From positions 434,130 to 498,129 of the forward strand of contig NZ_AQXH01000001.1 in assembly GCF_000375465.1 (NCBI RefSeq): a DNA stretch of 64,000 bases. The letters run 5' to 3'. This stretch comes from Balneola vulgaris DSM 17893. Lineage in GTDB: Bacteria; Bacteroidota; Rhodothermia; Balneolales; Balneolaceae. Below are positions 8,047 through 17,577 of the stretch, piece after piece (position 1 is the first letter of the stretch; each line of letters begins with the position of its first letter). The notes beneath the pieces were generated by a model. The model made no database searches and was not told the DNA's origin. It saw only the letters and a program-made list of their open reading frames with translations. The position numbers and the translations under genes are program-made.

Positions 8047-9077
8047 AACTACGCGTCATACCTATACTAACACTACTAGTTCTCGTAGCCTCAACTATGG
8101 CTCATGCACAAAGTGGTGGTTTTGCAGGTGCATCCTTTCGGTTAGGCTTTGGTCCTAAGAGTATGGCTATGGGAAATGCATCGAGTGCCCATACAAAACA
8201 TGGTAGCTATGCATTCTATAACCCCGCTCTTTCTGCAATTAAAGCCGATTATACTCAATTAGATTTAAGTGTAGCTGCATTAGCCTTTGACCGAAATCTT
8301 CAATCGGCTGGGATTAAATTTGATCTACCTCCTACCGCTGGTTTAAGCTTTAACCTATTGCATGCAGGTGTTTCAAACATTGATGGACGAAGTCAAAGTG
8401 GGTATCCATCGCAAGATTATGATTCTGGTGAATATCAGTTGTTAGCTGCATTCGGTCTTCGATTGAGTTCTAAGTTTAATGCCGGAATTGGATTCAAACT
8501 CAATTATTCTAGCCTCCATCCTGATCTAGAAGCAGCATCAACGGTAGGAATTGATATTGGGACTCTCTATCACCTGAATGAGGAAATTAATATCGCGTTC
8601 GTAATTCAAGATTTATTAGCTGAATACCAATGGAATTCAGCCGAATTATACAACTCATCTAATGCTCGAAATGTCATTAATAAATTTCCTGTACGCTATA
8701 AATGGGCAGTGGCTTACCAAGTAGAAAAGTACACATTATCGGTGGAATATGAGCTTCAGTCAATGAAATCGGAAGTTGACAGCGAGGAGCCTTTTGTAAG
8801 TAATGGTGAAGTTACATTTATTGAAACTATTGAGACCATAAGCTCTTCAGCTAAGCAATTACGATTCGGTGGATCTTGGTTGGCACACGAACGCGTTACC
8901 ATCTACGGCGGCTATCAAGTGCACGACCTTTCCGAGAAGAATAGTAATGGTCTATCCACTGGTTTTTCAGTACATCTTCCATTTGATAAATTTTCACCAT
9001 CCATCGACTATGCCTTTATCACCGAGCCTTATCAAGTATCAAACATGCATATGTTTTCAATTAATCTGAAGTTATGA
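8043..9077 (+). CDS. PorV/PorQ family outer-membrane protein (copy 1)
   Basis: A signal peptide (to about residue 22) precedes the family N-terminus GFAGASFRLGFGPKSMAMGNAS and the YNPALSAI segment typical of PorV/PorQ (UPF0164) proteins. The remaining sequence has alternating hydrophobic strands, fitting a FadL-like barrel. PorV proteins carry T9SS cargo to the attachment complex. The 4-base overlap with the upstream T9SS cargo gene suggests a dedicated partner, which is an inference. Length 344 aa. Confidence 0.82.
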   Translation: MKLRVIPILTLLVLVASTMAHAQSGGFAGASFRLGFGPKSMAMGNASSAHTKHGSYAFYNPALSAIKADYTQLDLSVAALAFDRNLQSAGIKFDLPPTAGLSFNLLHAGVSNIDGRSQSGYPSQDYDSGEYQLLAAFGLRLSSKFNAGIGFKLNYSSLHPDLEAASTVGIDIGTLYHLNEEINIAFVIQDLLAEYQWNSAELYNSSNARNVINKFPVRYKWAVAYQVEKYTLSVEYELQSMKSEVDSEEPFVSNGEVTFIETIETISSSAKQLRFGGSWLAHERVTIYGGYQVHDLSEKNSNGLSTGFSVHLPFDKFSPSIDYAFITEPYQVSNMHMFSINLKL

Positions 9078-10018
9078 AATCGATTTTATTCGTATGTATT
9101 CTGAGTGTATTCCCAATAATAGCTCAGTCCCAAAACTCAGGATTCAATTTCCTGAAGCAAGCGCCAAATACGGCTGCAATTGGTATCTCTGGGGCTTCTA
9201 CAGCAACCCCACAAGGTGCAGCATCAAGCTATATGAATCCAGCTTTGTTGTCATTAAATACTTCCTCTACCATCGACCTCAGCTACTCTCATTGGATTGA
9301 TGATACCAATTACCTATTTGGCGGAATTAACTTCGTGAAGGGTAACCGAGCAATATCATTCGGTGTGTATAACAATAGTAGCAGTGGCTTTGAACAACGG
9401 AATAACCCTGGCGACCCCAATGGTGAGTTCTCCGTGAACTACCTCTCCTTGAGTGGTGCAATTGCATACGACTTCAACTACTTCTCGATTGGTGCTACGG
9501 CTCAGTATTTAAATGAAGATTCTTATATCTACCAAGCGAATGGCTTCGCTTTCAATCTTGGAATCGCTACCTCATTTGCTGAAGACAAAATACGTGCAGG
9601 CCTGTCTGTAATTAACTTGGGCGAAATGGAAGAACTCAACGAAACGGCTTCCGCCCTTCCAAAAGAACTTAGAACGGGTGTGGCCTTCGACTTGTTTAGT
9701 TATACCCATCCTAAAAGCCCCGATTTACCCATTGAGTTATCTGCATCTTTAGATTTCGTACATCCATTAGAATCTGATTCAAACAACAATGGAAGTGATG
9801 TAGTGAATGAGTTACCCGATTATTTCAACATGAGTATTCAGTTTCTAATTGCCGAATCCGTTCAACTAACAGGTGGATACAGAACTGATGATTCAGCTCG
9901 TTCAACTTCATTCGGGGCCGGCTTTCTGCTAGATCAACTGTCTGTTCATTATGCATTAGTACCATATGAATTAGGCTTCGGCACCCTACATTCTATCGGA
10001 CTTCAATATAAATTTTAA
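9074..10018 (+). CDS. PorV/PorQ family outer-membrane protein (copy 2)
   Basis: A second PorV-like barrel of 314 aa overlaps copy 1 by 4 bases. After the signal peptide (to about residue 20) come FNFLKQAPNTAAIGISGAS and YMNPALLSL, the same two N-terminal signatures as in copy 1 but strongly diverged elsewhere. The C-terminus ends in an aromatic residue (YKF) as outer-membrane barrels often do. Tandem divergent copies point to distinct roles rather than a recent duplication. Confidence 0.8.
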   Translation: MKSILFVCILSVFPIIAQSQNSGFNFLKQAPNTAAIGISGASTATPQGAASSYMNPALLSLNTSSTIDLSYSHWIDDTNYLFGGINFVKGNRAISFGVYNNSSSGFEQRNNPGDPNGEFSVNYLSLSGAIAYDFNYFSIGATAQYLNEDSYIYQANGFAFNLGIATSFAEDKIRAGLSVINLGEMEELNETASALPKELRTGVAFDLFSYTHPKSPDLPIELSASLDFVHPLESDSNNNGSDVVNELPDYFNMSIQFLIAESVQLTGGYRTDDSARSTSFGAGFLLDQLSVHYALVPYELGFGTLHSIGLQYKF

Positions 10019-10022
10019 TCTA

Positions 10023-11048
10023 TTGGTACGATTAAACTCCATACGAGAGCTTTATTCATCTATATACCCTAGCGGGGCTAAGGTATTCGTAACCCCTAAA
10101 ATAGATTTCAATCACTATCGTACAGACTACCTATACTGCTTATACCAAGAACTCATCTTAGACGGTGAAACTTATTCCGTGCGGAGTTTATCTGTATTTG
10201 AACATTTCCGTCCGTTATGGGCATTAATGAAACGAAAACCTGTAATCTGGCACTATCACTGGCTAGAATTTCAGGATGCTAAAGCACTATTGGGCATGCC
10301 GTGGAAACTTGTGTGCTTATACCTCTTCCACTTGTTTGGCGGGCCTATCATCTGGACGATCCACAATAAGATTCCCCACGACCGAAAGTTTTTAAATCTA
10401 CATGCATCTATACATCGATGGTTTGCAAAACTTGCTACAAACATCCATGTGCATTGTGCACAAGTAATAGTTGACCTTAGTGAATTTTATAAAGTATCCC
10501 CCAACAAATTCCGAGTATTCGAGCACCCAAAGTACTTGGTACATCTAAAGCCAAGAAATAAAGCTACTCAAACACTTCGAACTGAATATTTGATAAATCT
10601 TGATTCAGCCAAACCCACTATTCTACTCTTTGGGCAAATTTCACATTACAAGAAAATCGATACATTTTTAGAAGAGTGGAGTTCAAAAACTCCTCAATCT
10701 CAAGTAGTAGTTGCTGGAAATATTAAAAAAGGAAATGGAGAAATAGCTAAAACCATTCAGGCCTTTGCCCATGATCATGATCAAGTTTTTATCTACCCTC
10801 ATTTTGTTGACGACCAAGGAGTAGAAACGTTTTTTAGTGCCAGTGACCTTGTCGTTATCAATAACAAAGAGGTATTAAATTCTGGGGTCTTTCATTTAGC
10901 ACGAACTATGAAGGTTCCTGTGGTTGCGCCAAAACAAGGTTGTATGCAAGCACATGAAGAAGATGAACACGTTTATCTTTTTGATAATGAAGAGCAAAAG
11001 TGGGCGCTTATTCAGCAGCTTTTAAAGGAAGTAAATGACTCGAATTAA
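10023..11048 (+). CDS. Glycosyltransferase, GT4-like
   Basis: This 341-aa protein begins at TTG 10023, 4 bases after the PorV-like gene; no better start is seen. The N-terminal half has PVIWHYHWLEFQDA and GGPIIWTIHNKIPH, like a GT-B acceptor domain. The C-terminal half has ILLFGQISHYKKID, the typical first strand of a GT4 donor domain, and ASDLVVINNKEVLNSG with a Glu in the position of the GT4 EX7E motif. Sugar and acceptor cannot be predicted. It opens a five-gene glycan cluster. Confidence 0.75.
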   Translation: MVRLNSIRELYSSIYPSGAKVFVTPKIDFNHYRTDYLYCLYQELILDGETYSVRSLSVFEHFRPLWALMKRKPVIWHYHWLEFQDAKALLGMPWKLVCLYLFHLFGGPIIWTIHNKIPHDRKFLNLHASIHRWFAKLATNIHVHCAQVIVDLSEFYKVSPNKFRVFEHPKYLVHLKPRNKATQTLRTEYLINLDSAKPTILLFGQISHYKKIDTFLEEWSSKTPQSQVVVAGNIKKGNGEIAKTIQAFAHDHDQVFIYPHFVDDQGVETFFSASDLVVINNKEVLNSGVFHLARTMKVPVVAPKQGCMQAHEEDEHVYLFDNEEQKWALIQQLLKEVNDSN

Positions 11049-12438
11049 ACAAAAAGCATCATTAATAGCTTTTGGAGATTTAAGCTCCAGAGGACTCGCT
11101 TTTCTAGCCTCTATTTATTTAGCGCGGGTGTTAGGTGCGGAATACTATGGGTTAATTACCGTAGCTATAGCTGTTTTGGGTTATACCACTTGGGCGGCAG
11201 ATTTAGGCTTGGTTCATATTGGTGTTCGTGAAGTAGCCAAAGATCCAGCGCAAAGGGCATTCAGCGTCAAAGACATCTTTAACTTAAAAGTACTTCTAGG
11301 CGCTGCTGTTTTAGTTATCGCGACTATTGTTACTAGTATTTTACCACTTGAAAGCATACAGAAGCAGGTGATATTGGGGTATCTCTATTCCCTTATTCCT
11401 TATTCATTGATGATTGAATGGTTCTTTAATGGGAAGCAGCAGTTTGGTAAAGTGGCATTCTCGAAATTCATGAATGGCATATTCTATTTCATACTCGTAG
11501 TGTTACTTATTAAACGTCCTGAGGACGTCACTTTTCTACCCATATTGTACACCTTTGGGGTAACTACCGCCGTTGTTATACTGGCCACCTTTGCTCTCAT
11601 TGATAAACCCTTCGTTACGCCATCAAAGGGTACTAGTATTTATCCTGAGCTCTTGAAAAAAAGCTCTTTAATTGGTGTGGGGGGTATATTTGCTCAAGTA
11701 GTGCAGTTGCTTCCGCCTATCCTCATTGCAGCGAGTTTATCCATGCATGATGTGGGTATCTATGGGGCCGCATTTCGAGTAGTGTTAATAGCCATGTTAC
11801 TAGATCGGATTTTTGTAAACCTTCTATTACCTAACCTTTCTGCAATCTGGACTTCCGATAAAAAATTAGCAGAACAGCGAGTTCGAATGGTGCTTAACAT
11901 CATCATTGTTGGGGGAACACTTATAGCACTATTGATGATTGTAAATGCTAAACCAATTGTTCAAACCCTATTTGGAACCGAGTATATAGAAAGTGCACCA
12001 ATACTTCAGATTTTATCACTATTTGTCTTCTTCACCTTTTTGAACAGTCTATTTTCATTTGGGTTACTTGCTACGAGCAACGACAAAGCCTATTTCAATA
12101 GCACTGTGCTGGGTGGTGTTTTAGCTACTCTAGTTATCATTATCGGTGCATTTATTGGCAATACCATGACCGCAGCCATAGGTGTTGTTGTGGCTGAATG
12201 TTTCCTAATGTTATGTTCTTATTTTTGGTTCCGAAAAGTGATCTTCATCAAGCCCCTACTCCCAATATTTATCATGCTGGTTTTAGGGGGAATACTCTTT
12301 ACTGCTATTGAGTTACTTAACCCACATCTCATTATCGCAAACCTTTTGATTTTGGTAACCATCCCATTGGGCAGTTGGTATTCTAAAGTGATTAAGATTG
12401 GTGAATTAAACTGGTTAAGAGAAAAGCTCATTCGATGA
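11035..12438 (+). CDS. Polysaccharide flippase (Wzx/MATE-like)
   Basis: A 467-aa, strongly hydrophobic protein with about 12-14 membrane segments. The N-terminus, SLIAFGDLSSRGLAFLASIYLARVLGAEYYGLITVA, is the hallmark of the polysaccharide biosynthesis/O-antigen flippase family (PF01943-like). It would flip lipid-linked oligosaccharide across the inner membrane. It overlaps the previous glycosyltransferase by 14 bases and the next gene by 4. No polymerase (Wzy) or chain-length regulator is seen in the cluster. Confidence 0.87.
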   Translation: MTRIKQKASLIAFGDLSSRGLAFLASIYLARVLGAEYYGLITVAIAVLGYTTWAADLGLVHIGVREVAKDPAQRAFSVKDIFNLKVLLGAAVLVIATIVTSILPLESIQKQVILGYLYSLIPYSLMIEWFFNGKQQFGKVAFSKFMNGIFYFILVVLLIKRPEDVTFLPILYTFGVTTAVVILATFALIDKPFVTPSKGTSIYPELLKKSSLIGVGGIFAQVVQLLPPILIAASLSMHDVGIYGAAFRVVLIAMLLDRIFVNLLLPNLSAIWTSDKKLAEQRVRMVLNIIIVGGTLIALLMIVNAKPIVQTLFGTEYIESAPILQILSLFVFFTFLNSLFSFGLLATSNDKAYFNSTVLGGVLATLVIIIGAFIGNTMTAAIGVVVAECFLMLCSYFWFRKVIFIKPLLPIFIMLVLGGILFTAIELLNPHLIIANLLILVTIPLGSWYSKVIKIGELNWLREKLIR

Positions 12439-13967
12439 AAAAACGACTCTGCATAGGTGTTCACAGTCCTTCAGTAGTTCTAAGAGAGCTCTTAAACAGT
12501 TTGGGAGTTTGGTACCAAGAGATCTCTAGTTTTGAAGATTTGGAGTCGCATTATTCGGCTATAATTATTGAAAATGATTCTCATTTCTCCCCCGAACAGC
12601 TTCAGAATATAGATAGGTATAAGGCGAACCATGGAGCCATCCTTCAAATAGCCACCAAAAGCCAAATTCTTACGAGTAAACTCACCCAACGCTTTGTAAA
12701 ACGCATTTGGAATACCGAAAGTCATCCGTTATTCCATCACATTCCATATATGGATGTGTATCAAACGGTTGCTCTATGTTCGAATTCAGATTTGTTTGGT
12801 GGACTAATACATTTCGAAGAACCAAATGTTGGCTTTATCGGAATCGATGCTTCCAACATTGAATATACAGCTCAGAGTACACGGAAGTACTTTTCAAGTC
12901 ACATTGAACCCAACCCTGATGAACTTGTTGCGAATCTATCTCTAGGTGTATTGCAAGACATAGTATACCGCTGTTTACTACAACTTCACTTAAATCAAGA
13001 TCTACCCTTAGTAACAAAATGGACTTCCCCCTCTACTAAGCCCTACTTTGGGTTTAGAATTGATTCAGATTTTGGTACAAAGGAAAAGCTTGATGAGCTT
13101 TACCACCTTTTAAAAGCGGAAAAGATAAAGGGGACCTGGTTTTTACACGTTAAGCAGCATGAGGAATATTTAGATCACCTAAAAAGCTACGAAAACCAAG
13201 AGCTAGCATTTCATGGGTATGAACACGGCACCTCTTCTTCGCCTGCAAAAACATCTATTAATTTAAATAGAGGTATGGATGTTTTATCTGATCATGGGAT
13301 AAAGCCCAATGGTTATTGCGCTCCCTATGGTATCTGGAATCAAGCCATGTGGGATACTATCAAAGATTTTGACCTGCACTATTTATCCGATTTCTCAATT
13401 AGCTATGACGCCTTACCGCATACTCTTTCCATTGAAAAGCGTGAGTTCTTACAAATTCCTATTCACCCTATCTGCACGGGTAGCTTAAGTAGAAAACGAT
13501 ATTCCTCTTCAATGATGGAGGAATATTTTCTCAACTATGCTGAACAACAAATCGGACTACAGAAGCCACTCATGCTCTATCATCATCCTATGCAAAAAGG
13601 ACTTGAGGCACTGAAAAGTATATTTAAATGGGTAAATGAAAAGAAATTACCCTCCCTTAGTTTTAGTGAGATTACATCATTCTGCCAAGAACGAGCTTCA
13701 CTAAGTTTTGAAGCGTATCTACACAATGGAGCTCTAACAATTTCCACTCAATCTGACTCTAAATTCCTTTTTGGCGTTCAATCTAAAGTTGATAGCATTC
13801 TAGTGATGCCTCAGACTAAACAACAGCATAGCACTGAATCTGGAGAATTGATTACCTTATCCACGCAAAAGGCATTTACAGAACAACAGCTAAGCAAATT
13901 AAAAGGGAATCGTTTGGCTTTACTTAAAACTAGTATCATAGATTGGAAAAACAGGGAGCGATTATGA
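12435..13967 (+). CDS. Polysaccharide deacetylase-like protein (NodB fold) with N-terminal extension
   Basis: Of 510 aa, the central part carries NodB-type metal and catalytic motifs: RIDSD (208-212), HGYEH (260-264), CAPYG (295-299) and LYHHPM (381-386). TWFLHV near 234 fits the barrel core. The first ~195 residues resemble a GATase1/ThuA-like Rossmann segment found at the N-terminus of some such proteins, but I cannot name the domain firmly. The last ~110 residues look like a small beta domain. It may remove acetyl groups from the polymer made by this cluster; activity is inferred. Confidence 0.75.
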   Translation: MKKRLCIGVHSPSVVLRELLNSLGVWYQEISSFEDLESHYSAIIIENDSHFSPEQLQNIDRYKANHGAILQIATKSQILTSKLTQRFVKRIWNTESHPLFHHIPYMDVYQTVALCSNSDLFGGLIHFEEPNVGFIGIDASNIEYTAQSTRKYFSSHIEPNPDELVANLSLGVLQDIVYRCLLQLHLNQDLPLVTKWTSPSTKPYFGFRIDSDFGTKEKLDELYHLLKAEKIKGTWFLHVKQHEEYLDHLKSYENQELAFHGYEHGTSSSPAKTSINLNRGMDVLSDHGIKPNGYCAPYGIWNQAMWDTIKDFDLHYLSDFSISYDALPHTLSIEKREFLQIPIHPICTGSLSRKRYSSSMMEEYFLNYAEQQIGLQKPLMLYHHPMQKGLEALKSIFKWVNEKKLPSLSFSEITSFCQERASLSFEAYLHNGALTISTQSDSKFLFGVQSKVDSILVMPQTKQQHSTESGELITLSTQKAFTEQQLSKLKGNRLALLKTSIIDWKNRERL

Positions 13968-14998
13968 AAGTTGGTTTCATTGCCCCTCAATCCATTGCTG
14001 CGGTGAACGGTGGCGTTCGTACTCAAGCACTTATGACCGCCCAGCATCTGAAAAATCTAGGCGTTGAGGTTGTTTTAGTCTCACCGTGGGATCAACTCAA
14101 TGAACTTGATATAGATCTATACCACGTATTTAGTGCGAGCATCGAGAATATTGGTATTCTTCGACAATTAAATGCCCTCGATAAGAAAATAGTGCTATCT
14201 CCGGTGATGTATTCCAATCGATCCTCCTCTACGGTAAAGTCGATATTGAAAGGAGAAAACCTGGTTGGGAAACTCCATGAGGGCATGTTTTCAGAGTTTA
14301 GAATCAAACAGCAAGCTTGTACTTTAGCTACTCATTTAGTTCCTAATACCTTAGCAGAAGCATCTTTAATTATTGAAGGATTATCCATTCCGAGTCATAA
14401 AATAGATCCTATTCCCAATGGCGTAGAAGAACGATTCAAGGATGCCTCTCTTACTTTGTTTGAGGATACCTATGGTATTAAAGACTTCATACTCTTTGTT
14501 GGTCATGCTTCTTCAAAAAGGAAAAATGTATACTCATTACTTGAAGCGAGTAAAAGCATAAACCATCCCGTGGTGATTATAGGATCTTTTGATCAATCCG
14601 AATACAGTAAACAGTGTACTCAACTAGCTGAAAGCTTAGCTCATGTTACTATCATTGATGCATTGCCACACGACTCTGAAATGCTCGCATCTGCATATGC
14701 TGCATGTAAAACCTTTGTACTTCCTTCTTTGTTTGAAACGCCTGGCATTGCGGCTATGGAAGCTGCTTTAGCAGGTGCAAATATTGTAATTACGGAAAAA
14801 GGTGGGACCCAAGAGTATTTCAAAGATTTTGCGATATATATTGATCCTACATCTACTTCATCCATTTCTGAAGCTCTTGAATCCTCACAAATGAAAGGGA
14901 AAAACAATCAATTAAGAGACCATATCCAATCCCGATATCTATGGTCTGAAGTGGCTAAACAAACATTAACGGTATACCAAAAAGTATTGAACTCATGA
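13964..14998 (+). CDS. Glycosyltransferase family 4
   Basis: The start is taken at ATG 13964, which overlaps the previous stop as ATGA and has GGGAG just upstream; an in-frame ATG at 13943 gives an implausible leader. The 344-aa protein shows KVGFIAPQS..NGGVRTQ at the N-terminus (acceptor domain), IPNGVEERF and FILFVGHASSKRKNV in the linker and donor domain, and ETPGIAAMEA matching the retaining GT4 EX7E motif. Likely an alpha-glycosyltransferase using a nucleotide sugar, possibly made by the adjoining WecB. Confidence 0.85.
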   Translation: MKVGFIAPQSIAAVNGGVRTQALMTAQHLKNLGVEVVLVSPWDQLNELDIDLYHVFSASIENIGILRQLNALDKKIVLSPVMYSNRSSSTVKSILKGENLVGKLHEGMFSEFRIKQQACTLATHLVPNTLAEASLIIEGLSIPSHKIDPIPNGVEERFKDASLTLFEDTYGIKDFILFVGHASSKRKNVYSLLEASKSINHPVVIIGSFDQSEYSKQCTQLAESLAHVTIIDALPHDSEMLASAYAACKTFVLPSLFETPGIAAMEAALAGANIVITEKGGTQEYFKDFAIYIDPTSTSSISEALESSQMKGKNNQLRDHIQSRYLWSEVAKQTLTVYQKVLNS

Positions 14999-16086
14999 AT
15001 ATCGGAATACTCTTTGGTACCCGTCCTGAAATAATTAAGCTAGCTCCAGTTTATAAGGAATTACAAAACAGAGCAATTCCCACTACGGTCATTCACACTG
15101 GGCAACATGAAGAATTAGCATCAAGTATGTTGGATCTATTTCAGATTAAGGTAGACTACAACCTGAAGAGCATGCACCATGCACCGGGATTAGCAGCTCT
15201 AACCGAGTATTTACTTCATCACCTTTCCAAGCTATTGCGTACGATTAAATTAGATGCGCTCATTGTTCAAGGCGATACCACTTCTGCTTATGTTGGTGCC
15301 TTAGCGGCGTTTTATTTAAAGATACCTGTATATCACGTGGAAGCTGGACTTCGATCTTTTGATATGCATAATCCATTTCCTGAAGAATTAAATCGAAAAC
15401 AAATTAGTGCCATTGCAACCCATCATTTTGCACCAACTACGCAAGCAATACATAATCTAGTGAATGAGGGAATTTCAGAAGATGCCATTACGCTAACTGG
15501 CAACACTGTTGTTGATGCCCTAAAGACAATTCGTGCTCTTTCTAATTACCAAAACTCAACCCCTTCCCTTTTATCATCCATTTCACAGGAAGATAAACTG
15601 GTGCTCCTTACACTTCACCGTCGTGAAAACATCGGGAAGCCATTCATTCAGGTATTGAAAGCGATTCATCAATTGTTGGTAGTAGAACCAAACATTATCG
15701 TGTTATTCCCTGCACATCCTAACCCGAAATTACAGGAGAGCATTGAAGCCTTTTCAGTGAACAACGAACGGTTCAAAATTCTATCACCGCTTGGATATGT
15801 TGAATTTCAGCACTTATTAGATCGTTGTGATTTAATATTAACTGACTCAGGTGGACTTCAAGAGGAAGCCGCAGCACTTGGGAAAAAGTTATTGGTATTG
15901 CGAACCAAGACGGAACGTCAGGAGCTTCTAGATTCAGACTTTACTGAATTACTTGGTACAGATCCCAAAAAGATTGTTGAAGCTACACATCGTGTTCTTT
16001 CGAATGCATCCAAAAAAATGCCCTTATCCGTTTATGGAGATGGGAATACAGCTAAAAAAATTGTTGATCACTTACTAACTAGATAG
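14995..16086 (+). CDS. wecB: UDP-N-acetylglucosamine 2-epimerase (non-hydrolysing)
   Basis: WecB interconverts UDP-GlcNAc and UDP-ManNAc. The 363-aa sequence contains GTRPEIIKLAPV (8-19), HTGQHEE, QGDTTSAYVGALAAF, HVEAGLRSFD, PFPEELNRK, TLHRRENIG and LTDSGGLQEEAAALGK, all diagnostic of the non-hydrolysing family. It overlaps the GT4 gene by 4 bases and closes the glycan cluster, which suggests that ManNAc or a derivative is part of the polymer. It is convergent with pssA, with a gap of only 7 bases. Confidence 0.94.
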   Translation: MNIGILFGTRPEIIKLAPVYKELQNRAIPTTVIHTGQHEELASSMLDLFQIKVDYNLKSMHHAPGLAALTEYLLHHLSKLLRTIKLDALIVQGDTTSAYVGALAAFYLKIPVYHVEAGLRSFDMHNPFPEELNRKQISAIATHHFAPTTQAIHNLVNEGISEDAITLTGNTVVDALKTIRALSNYQNSTPSLLSSISQEDKLVLLTLHRRENIGKPFIQVLKAIHQLLVVEPNIIVLFPAHPNPKLQESIEAFSVNNERFKILSPLGYVEFQHLLDRCDLILTDSGGLQEEAAALGKKLLVLRTKTERQELLDSDFTELLGTDPKKIVEATHRVLSNASKKMPLSVYGDGNTAKKIVDHLLTR

Positions 16087-16093
16087 CTAAGTA

Positions 16094-16924
16094 TCAGCTG
16101 TAATCTTGGAAATGCTCTTCTCCGTCCACATCAAAATCATTACTGAAATAGTGAATCGCTCCTAGAACAAGTCCTTTAGTGATGAACACTATAAAAACGA
16201 TCATGAGGCCATATTCTTTGAAGAATATGATCAGTATTAAATAGGCCACTAACAGTAAAATTCGACCTCTTTTCTCTTTTATAGATCGACGATCAAAGCG
16301 AGGAATTTTATCAAAATGAATCGTGCTTACCATCAGAAATGAGATCAGTATAACAACTGGTACAAGTACCGAGTTTACCCCTTGATCAAGTCCTTGAAAT
16401 AAATCTAACTCATCTTTAAAAGTGAGGAAAAACGAACCAAGAATAATGGCTTGAGCTGGAATTGGTAGACCAATAAAATAATCAGCTTTAGGTGATAAGC
16501 GTGCATTTACATTGAAACGCGCCAATCTTACTGCACCACATAATGGTGGAATAGCACTAATTAGAATTCCTAGTGTTCCTAATTCATGTAAGCTGAACGT
16601 ATAGATTAGAAAACCAGGAGCTACCCCAAATGAGACCATATCACTTAATGAGTCGAGTTCTATACCAAAGTCGCTGGTAGCGTCCGCTAGTCGAGCCATA
16701 AGGCCATCTAAAACGTCGAAGAGGCCTGCTACTGCAATCAACCATGCTCCACGCTCTAACTCTCCATTTGCAATAGATATGATAGCTAGGAAACCACTAA
16801 ATAAGTTCATCAAGGTGAAGAAGCTAGGCACTGCTATCCTGCGATTTACAGGAGGTTTATTCCGCCTTTGTCGCTCTCGCTTTTCTTTGAATGAACCGTA
16901 CTTTTTTTGGATAGGGTATTTCAT
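16094..16924 (-). CDS. pssA: CDP-diacylglycerol-serine O-phosphatidyltransferase
   Basis: PssA makes phosphatidylserine from CDP-diacylglycerol and serine. The CDP-alcohol phosphotransferase signature D-x2-DG-x2-AR-x8-G-x3-D-x3-D is complete at residues 70-95 (from DVLDGLMAR to DSLSD). About six or more hydrophobic segments follow a basic N-terminus. The 276 aa is usual. It overlaps psd by 4 bases, so the two successive steps of phosphatidylethanolamine synthesis are co-translated. Confidence 0.93.
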   Translation of the reverse strand: MKYPIQKKYGSFKEKRERQRRNKPPVNRRIAVPSFFTLMNLFSGFLAIISIANGELERGAWLIAVAGLFDVLDGLMARLADATSDFGIELDSLSDMVSFGVAPGFLIYTFSLHELGTLGILISAIPPLCGAVRLARFNVNARLSPKADYFIGLPIPAQAIILGSFFLTFKDELDLFQGLDQGVNSVLVPVVILISFLMVSTIHFDKIPRFDRRSIKEKRGRILLLVAYLILIIFFKEYGLMIVFIVFITKGLVLGAIHYFSNDFDVDGEEHFQDYS

Positions 16925-17574
16925 AGGAGAATCTCCCCAATTACAGATTCACCTGCAACAGTACGATCGCCCTCTCTAACTTTGATTACCACATTATTAG
17001 GTACAATCACATCCATACGTGAACCGAACTTCATCATTCCAAAACGCTCGCCTGCTTTAAGCTGGTCGCCTTCTTTGATATGATATACAATTCGGCGAGC
17101 TAAGAAACCGGTAATTTGTTTAAAGAAAAACTTAGTACCCGTTGGGTGAAGTACACCAAAATCTGCCCGCTCATTTAACTCAGAAGCATGTTCGTTCCAT
17201 GCCATTAAATACTTTCCAGGATGGTATTTCAAATACTCCAGTTTACCATCCACTGGATTTCTGTTTACATGAACATCCAACGGAGATAAAAAGATACTAA
17301 TTTGAGTAGCCTTACCTTTGATGTAAACATCTTCCTCGTATTCTTTTATCTGAACTACTACCCCATCAGCTGGTGAAATAATTAAATTATCTCCCTCAGG
17401 TGTAGTTCGTTCTGGATCTCTGAAAAAATAAATAACAATCCCCCAGGAAACTAACACCACGGCATACAGAAGGTATGCTATCCAATGATCAACGTAAGTG
17501 TAAGTAAGGGCACAGACTGTTGCCGTAATTACGGTGGCAGCAGCCATTGTAAAATAACCGTCGCGTGCGAACAT
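16921..17574 (-). CDS. psd: Phosphatidylserine decarboxylase proenzyme
   Basis: Psd decarboxylates phosphatidylserine to phosphatidylethanolamine. This is the short form (217 aa). The self-cleavage Gly-Ser lies in FGSRMDVIVP (GS at 184-185), where Ser185 becomes the pyruvoyl group. Other family marks are YFFRDPER (49-56), SPADGVVV (67-74) and FLSPLDVHVNRNP (95-107). An N-terminal hydrophobic region anchors it to the membrane. It forms a pair with pssA. Confidence 0.94.
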   Translation of the reverse strand: MFARDGYFTMAAATVITATVCALTYTYVDHWIAYLLYAVVLVSWGIVIYFFRDPERTTPEGDNLIISPADGVVVQIKEYEEDVYIKGKATQISIFLSPLDVHVNRNPVDGKLEYLKYHPGKYLMAWNEHASELNERADFGVLHPTGTKFFFKQITGFLARRIVYHIKEGDQLKAGERFGMMKFGSRMDVIVPNNVVIKVREGDRTVAGESVIGEILL

Positions 17575-17577
17575 AAA

